From assembly GCA_003339415.1 (NCBI GenBank), contig PDHQ01000098.1, positions 2,058 to 66,057 on the forward strand: a DNA stretch of 64,000 nucleotides, in the 5' to 3' direction. This document shows, piece by piece, positions 23,814 to 34,384 of the stretch (positions within the stretch are counted from its first letter, which is position 1; each line of letters starts with the position of its first letter). Source of the DNA: Ophiocordyceps camponoti-saundersi (nom. inval.). Its lineage: Eukaryota > Ascomycota > Sordariomycetes > Hypocreales > Ophiocordycipitaceae. Both the position numbers and the translations under genes were made by a program. The notes under the pieces are model-generated. The model searched no databases and was not told the DNA's origin. It saw only the letters and a list, made by a program, of their open reading frames with translations.

Positions 23814-25072
23814 AGGTACCCAGCTCCCAGCTTAGGGGTGGCATCTTGAATAGCACGTAATCACCATCTCATTCATCTCGCCGCACTGCCACTCTGCACT
23901 AGGTAGCTGGTGCAAAGCCCATAGAAGACAGTATATAGGTACGTTGACAGCACCCAAGTGGAGAAACTGTCCGCACGGCTTTGGGGGTATAGACTGGAAC
24001 TATTCTTCCCTCGCCTACCCAGGCACCTTCGTGACAGTCGCACTGCATTGGAAACTGGGAAAGCAACTATTCGCAGCCGGGAGTCATACTCACTGTTAAT
24101 TCTTCCGCCACACACCACTTTCCTACTAGGGACTGAATATGTGTACGTATGTTGAAGTCGACTATCATTAATACCCTCTCTATTTTACGTATATGCGAAC
24201 AACTTACCCGTTACATGTAAGCACCTAATCACTAGCCTCCACAGTATTTGTTGAACCAAGCTGTAGCCCATACAACTACATCTCTCCCCTCGATCAAGTC
24301 TCTAATACTCGAGGACAACGACAACGATATTTCCCCTTCTCTTTCATAACAGTAGATATTACCTGAGGACCGAGGCAGGCACACGCGGATCCACAAGGGT
24401 GACGTAAGCTCCCCCCCACCTAACTGATAGCTCCACGCGGGGCCGAGCCGCAGTGGGTCCGGATGATATCACTCGCAGAAGACGAGAAATCACTGCCTCT
24501 TAACATATCACAACACATACATGATCGGGAGGTGCCAGAGAAAGAGACAAGAAGTTACTGGAGCAGAAGCCTAAAACTAAGCTGAGTAGGTACCTACATG
24601 ATCTCTAGGTACCTATATAGGGCATCTACGAGGCAGGTAGGTACGGATTCAATAGGTCGATGACATCTCACGCCCACGAAAGTCTACCGTATAAACCCAG
24701 CTTCATTTTCGAGCCTTCCCTTCCACATGACATCTTCTTCCGCGCAAGACAGAGTGATTCAACTCTTCCATCTCAGAGGTCAATATCATTGGAGTCTAAT
24801 AATAGTAAAGAGGCTGATCAAGGAAACAAAGACAAAAGAAAAAAAAGGGTAAAAAAAAGGACAAATTCGGGGAGCCGTGTCGACAAGACCTCATTTTATA
24901 CCTCCCCACCCCCTTTTCCTCATCTACGCACACTAGGACAGTCCTAACAGGAGAAGGATACCACGGCCGCTCTGATTTCCAGAAGAAAAAGAAAAGAGGG
25001 GAGAGAAGAAAAGCAAAGGAGGAGCCACCAGACGAGAGTGAATTTCGATATTGGAGGGAGGGCGACGCGGCG
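22598..25072. other. long intergenic region
   Basis: About 2.5 kb without a supported gene. It holds a GGA tract (about 22755-22783), GTGTGAT repeats (about 22602-22630), the AT microsatellite at 23781-23811, TACGGAT motifs at 23684 and 24642, and TAGGTACCTA palindromic clusters (about 24587-24645). The short frames at 23873-24118 and 24660-25083 are A/T-rich or low-complexity and are not supported. Confidence 0.55.
23781..23811. repeat. AT dinucleotide microsatellite
   Basis: Fifteen uninterrupted AT units. It is self-complementary, so it could extrude as a hairpin. It is the only long AT tract in the window. Confidence 0.95.
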
Positions 25073-26407
25073 TCACTGAGCATTGTTATTTCCCAGACCG
25101 GCGCTGGCAGCGCTCTCGCCGACGCGGACCTCGTCCTCGGGCACGCCGACGCCCAGGCTGGAGAGGCTGGCGACGCTCTGACTCGCCAAGCCGCGGGCTC
25201 TGTCCTGGCCGCCGCCGACGAGGTCGCGGGAGAGGGCGACGGGGGCAGTGGCGCTGGCGCTGGCGGCGGTGCTGGCGGCGTCGCTCGGCGATCGAGTCCT
25301 GTCGGCGGCGCGGCGAGATTGGACCATGCGTTCTAGTTCCCTGATGCGTCTCTTGAGGCCGTCATTTTCCTTCTTTGCGGCCTCGAGCTCGTTGCGGTAA
25401 AAGGCCGTCTCCTCGTATCGGCTGGTGGCGGGCATGAGGCCGGGGCTCAACTGCTGGTGCTGATGTTGCTGATGTTGGTAGTGGTGGTGGTGGTGGTGAT
25501 GGTCCGGAAAGGTGGCGCTTCCGGGGGTGGTGGCAGCGAGGGAGCCCACGTGAGCGGAGGAAGAGGAGTACGAGTAGGGCGGCGGAAGCCTCTGATGGTG
25601 GTGGTGATGATGAAAGTAGCCGGGGGGTTGGTCCATGAAGCCGGCAGCGCCTGCATGGTAGTGGGGTGCGGGCGAGTTTGTCTGGCTTCTTCTCGAGGCG
25701 GCGCTATCCTGTCTCGACAGCGGCACCGAGGGACGCTGCTGTCTCGCTTCGTACGACGAGGCTAGCTGGACGGGAAAGTGCTGCTGCGAGGTGGCGGACG
25801 AGTTGCGATGGTGACGACGGGGCGTGGGGATGCTGAAGCCGGCGCCGGAGAGGAGGGAGGAGTCGGTGACGGCGTCGTGGGACGGAGTGGCCGACGTAGA
25901 CGACGCGTTGGACACGACCGAGGCGTTATGAGCGGCTCTGAGAAGAGAAAGTTCACGAGTCAAACGGTTGACCTGCAGAGAAGATGTGAGCGGCTTTCTT
26001 CCCCCCTTGACCAAAGGCGAAAATAGGAAAAAGGAGGGACAAACCACAGCCTCCTGCTCTTTTTCAAGCTGCGTATGCAATTCCGAAGCCGTCAAGGGAC
26101 GAGGATGACGCAGTGGACCAGGGCCAGGACCGACGGCGGAGCCCTCAGGCGAAGTCATGTTCGAGGCGGAAGAAAGTTGTTGATGGTGAGGCTCACCCCC
26201 GCCGTAACCGCCACCGCCACCGCCGCGACTCGAGGTCCTTCCATGGCTGCTGCTGCTATTGCCGCTGCCGACGACGACATTCTGATTCGAAGGGAGGATG
26301 TTGAGCGATACGGAAGCCGGCGTGGTATGCTGCGAGGACCGGCGGCGTCGCGCGTGTGGTGCGGCCAGGGCGCGAGGCGAGGGGGGGACCGTGTTGAGGT
26401 CGGGCAT
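25073..26407 (-). CDS. coiled-coil protein conserved in filamentous fungi, function unknown
   Basis: Two exons, 26407-26045 and 25972-25073, giving 420 residues. The intron (25973-26044, 72 nt) is stop-free and a multiple of three; removing it joins LEKEQEAV to VNRLTRELSLLRAAHNASVV into one heptad-like helix. The N-terminus MPDLNTVPPSPR and the Ser/Gly-rich stretch after it look disordered. A second coiled coil is near the C-terminus (ELEAAKKENDGLKRRIRELE), followed by a terminal block with GVGVPEDEVRVGESAASAGL that looks conserved. His runs are coded by CAC repeats. It may be a scaffold; no enzymatic motif is visible. Confidence 0.82.
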   Translation of the reverse strand: MPDLNTVPPSPRALAAPHARRRRSSQHTTPASVSLNILPSNQNVVVGSGNSSSSHGRTSSRGGGGGGYGGGEPHHQQLSSASNMTSPEGSAVGPGPGPLRHPRPLTASELHTQLEKEQEAVVCPSFFLFSPLVKGGRKPLTSSLQVNRLTRELSLLRAAHNASVVSNASSTSATPSHDAVTDSSLLSGAGFSIPTPRRHHRNSSATSQQHFPVQLASSYEARQQRPSVPLSRQDSAASRRSQTNSPAPHYHAGAAGFMDQPPGYFHHHHHHQRLPPPYSYSSSSAHVGSLAATTPGSATFPDHHHHHHHYQHQQHQHQQLSPGLMPATSRYEETAFYRNELEAAKKENDGLKRRIRELERMVQSRRAADRTRSPSDAASTAASASATAPVALSRDLVGGGQDRARGLASQSVASLSSLGVGVPEDEVRVGESAASAGLGNNNAQ

Positions 26408-27379
26408 TTTTTTTTCTTTTTTTTTTCCCCCTTCGTTCTCTTCTTTTCACCTGATGCTGAAGATTTTTTCGACTTTGGCTTGTGGAGGAAGTTTTTTCTC
26501 TCGTCGGGATGTTGATTTATTGAGGGAGTGAAGATTAACGGAGATATGATGTCGAAGGGGCAATAAAGAGAGTCGTTGTGCGTGTGCAGGGAGGGAGAGA
26601 AGAAGGGGTGGTGGAGGAGGAGCAGGAGCAGGAGGAGGAGCAGAGAGAGACAGAGAGAGAGATGGAGATGGTGAGAGAGAGAAGAGCGTGTGCGTGTGTA
26701 CCTATTTGCTCTCTCTCTGTCTCTTGCGGTGAGGGGAATTAATTTACCTATTATATCATCCCATTTCCATGCAAGACCCCGTGCAAGAGAGAGAGAGAGA
26801 AGCCCTATAGCCTACTGTGCCCTATGCCCTACAGCCTGTATAACATACCTACAGGCCACAGGCTACAGGCTACCCACACTCGCTGTACTAGGCACCTAGG
26901 TAGGCTAAAGCCACAGTGAGAAACTAGCGCAAGCCCTCCCCTCGCAGTAAACCCTCACTGCCAGTGCCTACCACCAAAAGTCAAGAGAGGTTCGGCCCGT
27001 CCAGACTCTTCAGTCTTCAGTGCCATTTTCTACATCGACATCAGCAATGTATGTATGTATGTGCGGATAGATGATATCGTGATGGTTCTCCGCTTGACAC
27101 GCTACTACCATCGAGCAGAGATAAGCGTCCCTTGCAGGTAAATAGAAAGAAAGAAAGAAAAAGCACGGTGTATCGATTCGATGCCAGCCATCGACGCCGT
27201 CGTCTTCCCATGACGCCATCAATCCGTCATCCAAAAAAACCGCCATCTATAAGAAAGACAATCCTTTCCCCTTCCCCCCCCTCTTCACCAACCTCTATTC
27301 CAAGTCTCGATATTTGTCTTACTGCTATCTATCTCGAAGACTATCTCGAAGAGAAAAGCGAGGCATCAACTTATACGAA
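26408..27379. other. intergenic between divergent genes
   Basis: Contains the promoter of the coiled-coil gene (T- and CT-rich beside 26407), GA and GGA tracts (about 26615-26690), short palindromic AGGTAC/CTAGGTAGG elements (about 26880-26905) and a TATG repeat (about 27047-27062). No gene is seen. Confidence 0.5.
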
Positions 27380-27589
27380 ATGGACAAGGCTTCTGACAAC
27401 GCCAACAACCACTCCGAGTCCCCCCCGCCGGAGAGACAGAGCGGCGCCCAGTTGCATGATCCGCCGGCCTCGGGCAAAGGATTCGTCGACTCGGCCGACA
27501 AGAAGAGCGAAAAGGCCGGCGATCAAGTACAGGGTCTGGCGTCAAACCCCCAGGGTTCCGACGATGTCGTCAAGCAAAAGTTCTCATGA
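27380..27589 (+). CDS. small hydrophilic protein, 69 residues
   Basis: Short intact frame from ATG to TGA with ordinary codon usage. The product MDKASDNANNHSESPPPERQ continues as a charged, Gly/Ser/Asp/Lys-rich chain with no hydrophobic segment, ending LASNPQGSDDVVKQKFS. Small disordered proteins with an SNPxG-like motif near the C-terminus occur in many filamentous fungi, sometimes as abundant stress transcripts; that comparison is from memory. The C-rich leader before the ATG is typical of expressed fungal genes. The gene is convergent with the RRM gene, 223 bp apart. Confidence 0.65.
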   Translation: MDKASDNANNHSESPPPERQSGAQLHDPPASGKGFVDSADKKSEKAGDQVQGLASNPQGSDDVVKQKFS

Positions 27590-27812
27590 TGCGACCATAT
27601 GAAGCGAAAGGGGTGGAGGGAACAGCAAATCGGGGGACATCAAAAACTCGGCCTACAGCACGCGTTGGAAGTAGATAGTACAGCATGAATTCATTGACGG
27701 CTGCGTCGGTAGCCTCCACTTGCGTAAAACCACCCTTTTCCCACCCTCAGTCACAATCGTCGGGCCAAAGAATGAACAAAAAGAAAAATCGTCATCGTAA
27801 CAGAGACTTCGA

Positions 27813-28725
27813 CTAAGCCTTGGAATCACCGGCCTTCTCCGACGTAGGCGGCGCGGCGGTGTCAGAAGAAGACGTCGTCGTCGTCGAAGGCTGAGCCTCC
27901 TTCTCCTTGCCAAAGACGCGCTCAAGGCCGGAAGCCTTGTAGGCGCTACCACCATGCTCCTCCTTCTTCAGATCGGCCAGACGACGAGCCTCAACATGAA
28001 TGTCCTGAACCTGACGAGCACCATCCTCGTAAAACTTGACAAGCTTGCGGCCCGTAGGCGTATTGCTGGCCCTCTCAAAGTAGGAGCCTATGCCGTTATA
28101 CCAGGTATTGGCCCGCTGAGAGATACCGTAGCTCTCGTTGGTAGCCTTGGCCCTGTCGGAAGCGTGGTATTTGCGATCGAGATTCTGCAACGTGTTGACG
28201 AATCGGCTCGATACACCGTGCTTGTTATCCAGCTGGATGGCGCGTTGGATGGCGGCGTCGCCGATGACGTAGCCGTTGGCCATGTACTCGGCGATGACCC
28301 TCGCCCTAGGCTTCTCCTCCTGGCTGAGGTTCATGTCGTCGGCGTTGCGCTCGACGTGTTTGTGGGAGCCGTCGGCGGCATCGTCGTCGTTGACGTCTCC
28401 GCTGGCGCAGGCGACGGAGATGTGGTTGGGGCCCAGTTGCGTGTTGTTGAGGAGGACGGCCGTCTTCATGGCCGCGTCCTTTTCGAACGTCACCTCGGCC
28501 GTCTTGCTTTCGCCGCCGGAGCCGGTGACGGAGAAGTCTGCTATCTTGCCGCTGTTTTTCTCCTTTTATTTTAGTCTCTCTCTCTCTGAGCCGGAAGAGG
28601 GGATAAACGGAAAAAGGGGAGTTCTGGGGGTGAACGAACCAGAAGCTGAAAAAGTCCTTGACCTCGGTGTCGCTGGTCGAAGGGGCGATGTTTTTGACGA
28701 TGACGGTGTGCTTGGTGGCAGACAT
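27813..28725 (-). CDS. vip1: Vip1-like RNA-recognition-motif protein
   Basis: Two exons, 28725-28640 and 28551-27813 (88-nt intron), giving 274 residues. The N-terminal RRM has TVIVKNIAPSTSDTEVKDFF (beta1 and helix 1), then FCGKIADFSVTG across the splice and KTAEVTFEKDAAMKTAVLL (RNP1-like region). A middle helical part carries KPRARVIAEYMANGYVIGD and AIQLDNKHGVSSRF, and the C-terminus is a charged tail with a Thr/Ser run. This arrangement matches the fungal Vip1 family (named from fission yeast), cytosolic proteins of poorly defined role. The intron is rich in GA, mirrored as CTCTCTCTCT on plus. Confidence 0.85.
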
Positions 28726-29841
28726 GATTGGAGGTTTTTTTTTGTTCTTCGACCCTTTATTTCGTCGTTGACGGTGAAGGAGACAATGGGGGGAGAGTTA
28801 GAGCAGGATGGAGGAACAGAGGGAGTCGTAAGATGATGAATGGTGGATGGATGGATGGATGGCTGATGCTCCGCGGCAAAACGACGTCAGAGGAGGGGCT
28901 GACTGGCCGGCTGGCTCTTGGCCGCTGGAGTGGGCGCGGTACGAGGTACGTACATACATACAGCATCCATGCATTTACCCACCCAATCCACATCCATCCA
29001 CTCAACAAGTCGCAGACAGGGGGGGGGGGGGGGCGGGGGGGGAGGCCTCCTTTCTTCTTCTGCTCAGGAGTATTCACAGAAGTGAGTGCTGAACAGATAT
29101 ATGGAGCTTATTTGTTTTGCGAATGAAGTCGACCCTAACCCTACTAATCGGTATCAATCTTTGACCCCCCCTGAATATAGTACAGGCTGTCTACCATGTA
29201 CAGCATGCTCAACCCCAACCCTATCAGGGGATCAGCCCAAGGTCGACAGTCTCCCGCTCATGACTTGCCTCCTTTCCAAACCCGAATTGCCATCACCAAC
29301 CGGCTCATCCTCGAGTCATTTGACCCGACCTTGTCTATGTATGTACAGTATGTCTCCGTGAGCCTCCGCCACGTGACGACTCAACAAAAAACAGCCTGTC
29401 TTGTGCGAATAACATACCAACCTCCCACCTACTACCTACCTGCTACTACCACACACCCCTACACGAGTAACTAACACGACTGAGATATCTAAACTGACAC
29501 CTGTCGTCATCAAAAAAACAATTGCCTCTCGACTTGCTTCAACCGTCTCTTACCTACCTACCTACCTACCTAGGTGCCTACTCAGGCAGTCTATTGAGGT
29601 CTTTTTCTTCCTCTCTTCCTCTCTCTATATAAACACCTTATATCTCTCTCTCCTCTCCCTTTCTTCCAACCTCCCCCTTTGTTCCTCTCCTCTCCTCTCC
29701 TTCACCATCTTCCCCCCCCCCCTCGCTCTCATGATACCATGCCACGCAAAACCTAAACGCAACAACGAGCACCCTTAAAAGACCATCAAAGAAAAGGGGG
29801 TGTCATTCTACCCTGCCCTTCACCCCGGAGATCAAACGACA
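28726..29841. other. intergenic with G run and CT-rich promoter
   Basis: No gene is supported. Features are GGAT repeats (about 28840-28862), a G-rich run (29019-29042, interrupted by one C), CCTA repeats ending in a CCTAGG palindrome (about 29551-29574) and a strongly C/T-rich stretch (29600-29740) that follows a TATA-like box. Confidence 0.55.
29626..29633 (+). promoter_or_regulatory. TATA-like box upstream of the 54-residue frame
   Basis: TATATAAA at 29626-29633 lies about 210 bp before the ATG at 29842, followed by about 110 bp of CT-rich sequence. TATA plus a pyrimidine tract is a common layout for strongly transcribed fungal genes, so the downstream small frame may be real. This is inference from pattern only. 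Confidence 0.45.
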
Positions 29842-30006
29842 ATGCCCCTCTTCACCATCCGCTACCCCCCGGTCAACGAGGGCAAGGTCCTCGACTGCAT
29901 CTGGATCGGCCTTTTAAGCGTCGAAGTCTTGCTGGTCGTCGGCGTCGTCCTACAAGCCGGCTTCCGTCAATTACGCCGCCTGGGAAGCCATCAACGCCTT
30001 AAATGA
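29842..30006 (+). CDS. candidate small single-pass membrane peptide, 54 residues
   Basis: Short ATG-to-TGA frame. The product starts MPLFTIRYPPVNEGKVLDC, has one hydrophobic segment (IWIGLLSVEVLLVVGVVLQA, about residues 20-39) and ends in a basic tail (FRQLRRLGSHQRLK). This topology would suit a small membrane or mitochondrial peptide. I recognise no family. Support is the TATA-like box and CT-rich leader upstream and good codon composition; against it are its small size and lack of known homologues. It could also be a first exon of a longer gene. Confidence 0.4.
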   Translation: MPLFTIRYPPVNEGKVLDCIWIGLLSVEVLLVVGVVLQAGFRQLRRLGSHQRLK

Positions 30007-30257
30007 TACGGAATTCCACTCTCCCTCTTCTTTTCACCCTTCTTCCTTGGCATAGCGAAAGCAGGATGGCGTTTTTCATCTTAGAGACTTCACTTCGGCG
30101 ATTGACATCCTTGACGGGCTATGTGAAAAGGGCGGCCGAAAATGAGATATATGTATATACCTACGCACATGTATAAAAGGACGAAAAGCGACCAACAAGG
30201 CTATTTTTCACGAGTCTTGCTCACTCTCTGAACATCTTGCTCGCAAAGAGCGACTCT

Positions 30258-33097
30258 TCAGACCTTGTCGCGCAACGATTCATACGCGGTGTCGTCAACG
30301 CCGGGCGCCGCATGGTTTCCAACGGCAATGGAGCCGACGTAGTCCTCATAGATCTTAGACAACTCCGTCTGAAGCTTTCTGCCGTCGTTGAAGTGATCCG
30401 ACCCCGCGTGCCCCTGCTCCTGATCTTGCCCTTGTGGCTGGTCTTGCTGCTGCTGCTGCTGCTGCTGGGTAGTGCTCGTCGCGCCTGAGCCCAAGACTGT
30501 CGTCGAGTTGAGCGCAGCGGCCGAGCTCGGATTTTGGTCGGTTGGACTGAGACCGACGCGCGGGGCCACGTCCTTCAGAGACTTGATAGTGCACCAAAGC
30601 CGCCTCGACACCCAGCTCTTCGCCGACAGATCACTGACCAGATCGAGGCCCGTGTAGAACTCGACGCGACAGATGGCGCTGAAATGGACGGGCGCGTGCA
30701 CCGACGCGAGGAAGAGGACAGTGATGGCCGATGCCAGGAACTGGTGATAGAAGACCTGCCCGTTACGGTAAAGGTTTGTCGCGCGGTTGAGGTGATCCAA
30801 ATAGCGAATAGTGTCCCTGGCGAGGTCGACGACGAGGTGCGACAGCTGCAAATTGCCCACGAGGCTTGTCGCGCTGTGCAGAATGGGCGTGTAGAGCCAC
30901 ATGCGCATCTTGAGCTAGCGTGTTAGCCAGCTTTACCCCCTTTCTCGGAGTCGCTTGAACTTCACCTGCATGAACCTCAAGTAGGTCCAAATGGCCGGCC
31001 GACGCAGGCCGAACGTCGTCTCGGTCGGTTCCTCGCTCCAGTGCTGGTGCATCTTGATTTCGGCGGGCACGTTGTTGTACCAGTGCAAAATCTCTTCATC
31101 AAGGTCTGCAATCTCATCCCCTCGCACCTCGTGCGCCAGCGCGTGCCCGAAATACGACGCCTGCCGCCAGACTTTGCCGCCTAGCCGGGAATACGTTATC
31201 ATGGCAACGAGGAAGGGGTGTTTGTTCTTTTGCCAGAAAAGAGAGAGAGACAGAAGACATCAAGGGGGACAGGGACGAGGGCATGGGAGAGAAGAGCGGG
31301 AAACGGTCAGAATCGAGGCGAAACAAAGGAGACGGTCATGTTTGTTCGACTCACCGGTATCGGTAGGTCGGGGTCGATGTCCTCATCCCGCATGGTATAG
31401 GGCAAACCGGTGGCGAAGGCCCAACGGCGATCGAGAACGTAGGCGGACCAGAAGCTGTGGAGGGCATTGGCCCTTTCCGACTCGTCGCTAATGCTCATCA
31501 GGCCCCTCTTCTGGTGCATGCCCATTTCGACGCAAAGTCTCACGATATGGCCCATGGCGCGCCAGGCCAGGACCTCTTCGTTGGATAGAAAGCGAAAGCC
31601 GGCGACGAGACAAAACAGTGGCAGGTTGGGCACGTTGCTGACTTCGGCCATGAGTTTTCGGTTGACGGCGTCCTCCAAGCTCTTGAAAAGGCGTGTGGCC
31701 TGTTCGCTCTGGCCGTGCTGCTCGACGGCAAGGGCGCAGCACATGACCATCTTCAGCCGGAGCGTCTTGTCATCGTTGATGGCCTCGGGCGGGCGCTGGC
31801 TGGTGCGAGCTTCGGCGAGAATAGGGGCCAGATGACGAGCGTGGGCGATGACAGCCTGGACGTTGAGGAGAGGGTACAAGGTGCCGAGTTCGTCTTCGTA
31901 GAATTGGCAGAGGCGTATCATCTCGTCCTTGTCGAAGTCGAAGAGCGGGTCGCAGGGAGCGGACATGACCATGTCAGTCGACGGCTGATCGTGGTCGCTC
32001 CTACTCAAGACGCCTTGACCGTAGCGGTAGCACATGTTGGCAATGGTGTTGTTGGCCACGTCTATACTGAAAGCGGTGCTGGTCGAGCCGACAAAGGCCG
32101 ACGACGGCTGGCGCTGAGGGGTGGCGACGGCGGGAGAAGAAGAGACAACGGGGCTGACGAGGTTGATGGCCTGTTTGAGGGAGGCCACCTCGTCCTGCAG
32201 CTGGCCGATCTGAGTGACGACATGCTTGAAGTCATCTGAGTCGCGAAAGCTGTTGGAGCAGCAGTTTGGGGCGTATTGACAGACGAGGTTGAGGTTGCCG
32301 CAGCGTTGGCAGGGGGTTTCGCCGTTGCATTTGATCTTGCGGCGCTTGCATTCGTTGCTAGAGGAGAAGGAGGAGGAGAAGGTGAAGCTAGGTTAGAGGC
32401 AGGGTAGATGAAAGAGGGGAGGGAAGACGATGGTGGATGAGATGTGGAGGAGGGGAGAGAAGAGGTGTGGTGATGACTGATGACTGATGACTGACGGCAC
32501 ATGGCAGCGGGAAAGAGACGGGGAGCCACACTTACCAAGCAATCGATATGTACTGAGACGTCGACCGTCCGTCGCGTTGCAAGTCAGCAAGCACAGCTTC
32601 CTCTACGAAGAAGAAGGAGAAGGAATGCAGAAGGAGAAGAAGAAGTAGAAGAAGATGATGATGATGATGAAAGAAAACAGGAAAGACATCAAATTGGATC
32701 CATCAATCATGAAAAAGAAAGGGTATCAAATAAGCCAGGACACGATAAGGCAAGGCAAGATAAGGTAAGACAGCACAGCACAAGACATGGCAAGACGGGA
32801 CAAGACGGGACACGACATGACAAGACAAGACAAGACAAGGGTAGAGATAGGTAGGTAGGTAGGTAAGAGTAGGTATGAAACTATTAAACCAACCCGATTC
32901 CGCTTGCTCCTCGTCTGCCGCTGCTGTGCACCCTCATCCGCCGCCGCCTTCCGCTTGCCCGCGGAATTGTCTCCGGCGGCTGGCGGGCTGGAAACGGCCT
33001 GCTGCGCATTTGGTGGCGTATCGTAAGATGTCGAGTCACTCTGCTGTTGCTGAACCAGGTAGCGCAGGTCCGAGGCCTGTGTCTCGATCTGCTCCAT
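30258..33097 (-). CDS. Zn2Cys6 transcription factor with fungal-specific regulatory domain
   Basis: Five exons: 33097-32894, 32552-32536 (a 17-nt microexon), 32357-31355, 31226-30966 and 30914-30258, giving 713 residues. The binuclear cluster is CNECKRRKIKC followed by NGETPCQRCGNLNLVC, correct C-x2-C-x6-C-x5-C-x2-C-x6-C spacing. The first Cys codon is split between microexon and exon 3 (TG|C); the microexon supplies YISIA. A basic RSKRNR precedes the cluster and a short helix (GQLQDEVASLKQAI) follows. The middle homology region (FYEDELGTLYPLLNVQAVIA through RRWAFATGLPYTMRDEDIDP) is typical Fungal_trans. A Gln run (TTQQQQQQQQ) lies near the C-terminus. Introns 1 and 2 are long (341 and 178 nt). 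Target genes unknown. Confidence 0.9.
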
Positions 33098-34384
33098 AAG
33101 AACGAAGATGACCTAAGCCCATCTGGTAATTGTTTTTTCTTCCCTTTCAAAAGATGGAGGATGACGGAGATGGAAAGAGAGAGAAAGAGAGAGAGAGAGA
33201 GAAGAAGAAGAAGAAGAAGAAGAAGAAGGAAAAAATTAATAATCGAATACACAAAAGCACTAAGAAGGGAATGAACAGACGATATAGCTTGTAGACGGAA
33301 TAGAGCAATGACAATGCGTCACCTAACCTGTTATGACCCACGTGATCGATAATTCGTTCAACAAAGCAAGAAGGCGGTGCGAAAAGAAGGCGGTGCAAAA
33401 ATGATCATCAGCCACTGTCTCATTAGCTGATGACAGCAACCACGTGAATTTGCCATTGTACATACAGTCTTTCACACCTCCACTTCTCCGTATCTGGCAT
33501 TACATATATGTATATCCCAACATCTTAATAGCCTGCCTGTTTGGAAGGCGTCCATACCAGCTACTTCACGTGACCATGCCTTCTTTAAGCTTCCCAAGTG
33601 GAACAGGAAGCCAAGGCTGGCATGTCAGACAAGGAAGACGGTAGAGCAGGACATCCTCGTCGTTGCGTGGCAGGCGTTGATGGCTGCTGCGCGCTGGCCG
33701 TTTGACGCGTTTATCGGCAAGCAGGTGCCATGATGCTCGTTGAAGCTGGTAAAGGCAAGGAATGTTCTGAGTCGGAATCGGAATCGTCTGACAGACGTTC
33801 TTCTCCGGCTTGACGTTTGGCTTTTTCGTCGATATAATAAGTGTGACCGTCGGACCACATAACAGAAAGAGAGGTCAAGTCCTTTGGCTCGGAGTGCTTT
33901 CTTTTAATCTGCGAAGGTTGTTTTCCCCTTTGGCTGTGATAACGGCAACGCCGCCCTCAGCTCACTTGCAGAGCGATAGGGCAGAGACACGGTGCCTGTG
34001 TTAGAAGCTTGGGAGACACTGTCAAGTAAGGGCTTGCTGGGGGCATACTTTGAGCTGCCTCTTTTCTCTCCTTTCTCAGACGTGTTACATACATACCACT
34101 ATCAAACAGCTATGCAGCTCTGGCACTCAAAAAGTAGAGGCACCTCCGAAGAGATGCCCAGACAATGGCTCCTATAAGCGGGCACTGCATGCTCACAACA
34201 CATACAATTGACCCGTATAAACTACCTACCTACTTAGGCAGATAGGCTCGAGCGCCTTGCCTCTCGCCTATGTATGTAGATAGTGGCCGCAGCCCTTCAC
34301 GCATCCAACTGTCCACATCTGGCATCATCCCAACATCACGAAACCTGTCCCCCTGAAAGGCTTGCATACCAAGGTAGCGGCTGC
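33098..34384. other. intergenic
   Basis: No gene is supported. GA and GAA microsatellites occupy about 33178-33230, just upstream of the Zn2Cys6 gene. The rest is unremarkable A/T-balanced sequence; the 3' UTR of BFR2 lies at the right end (about 34230-34384). Confidence 0.5.
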
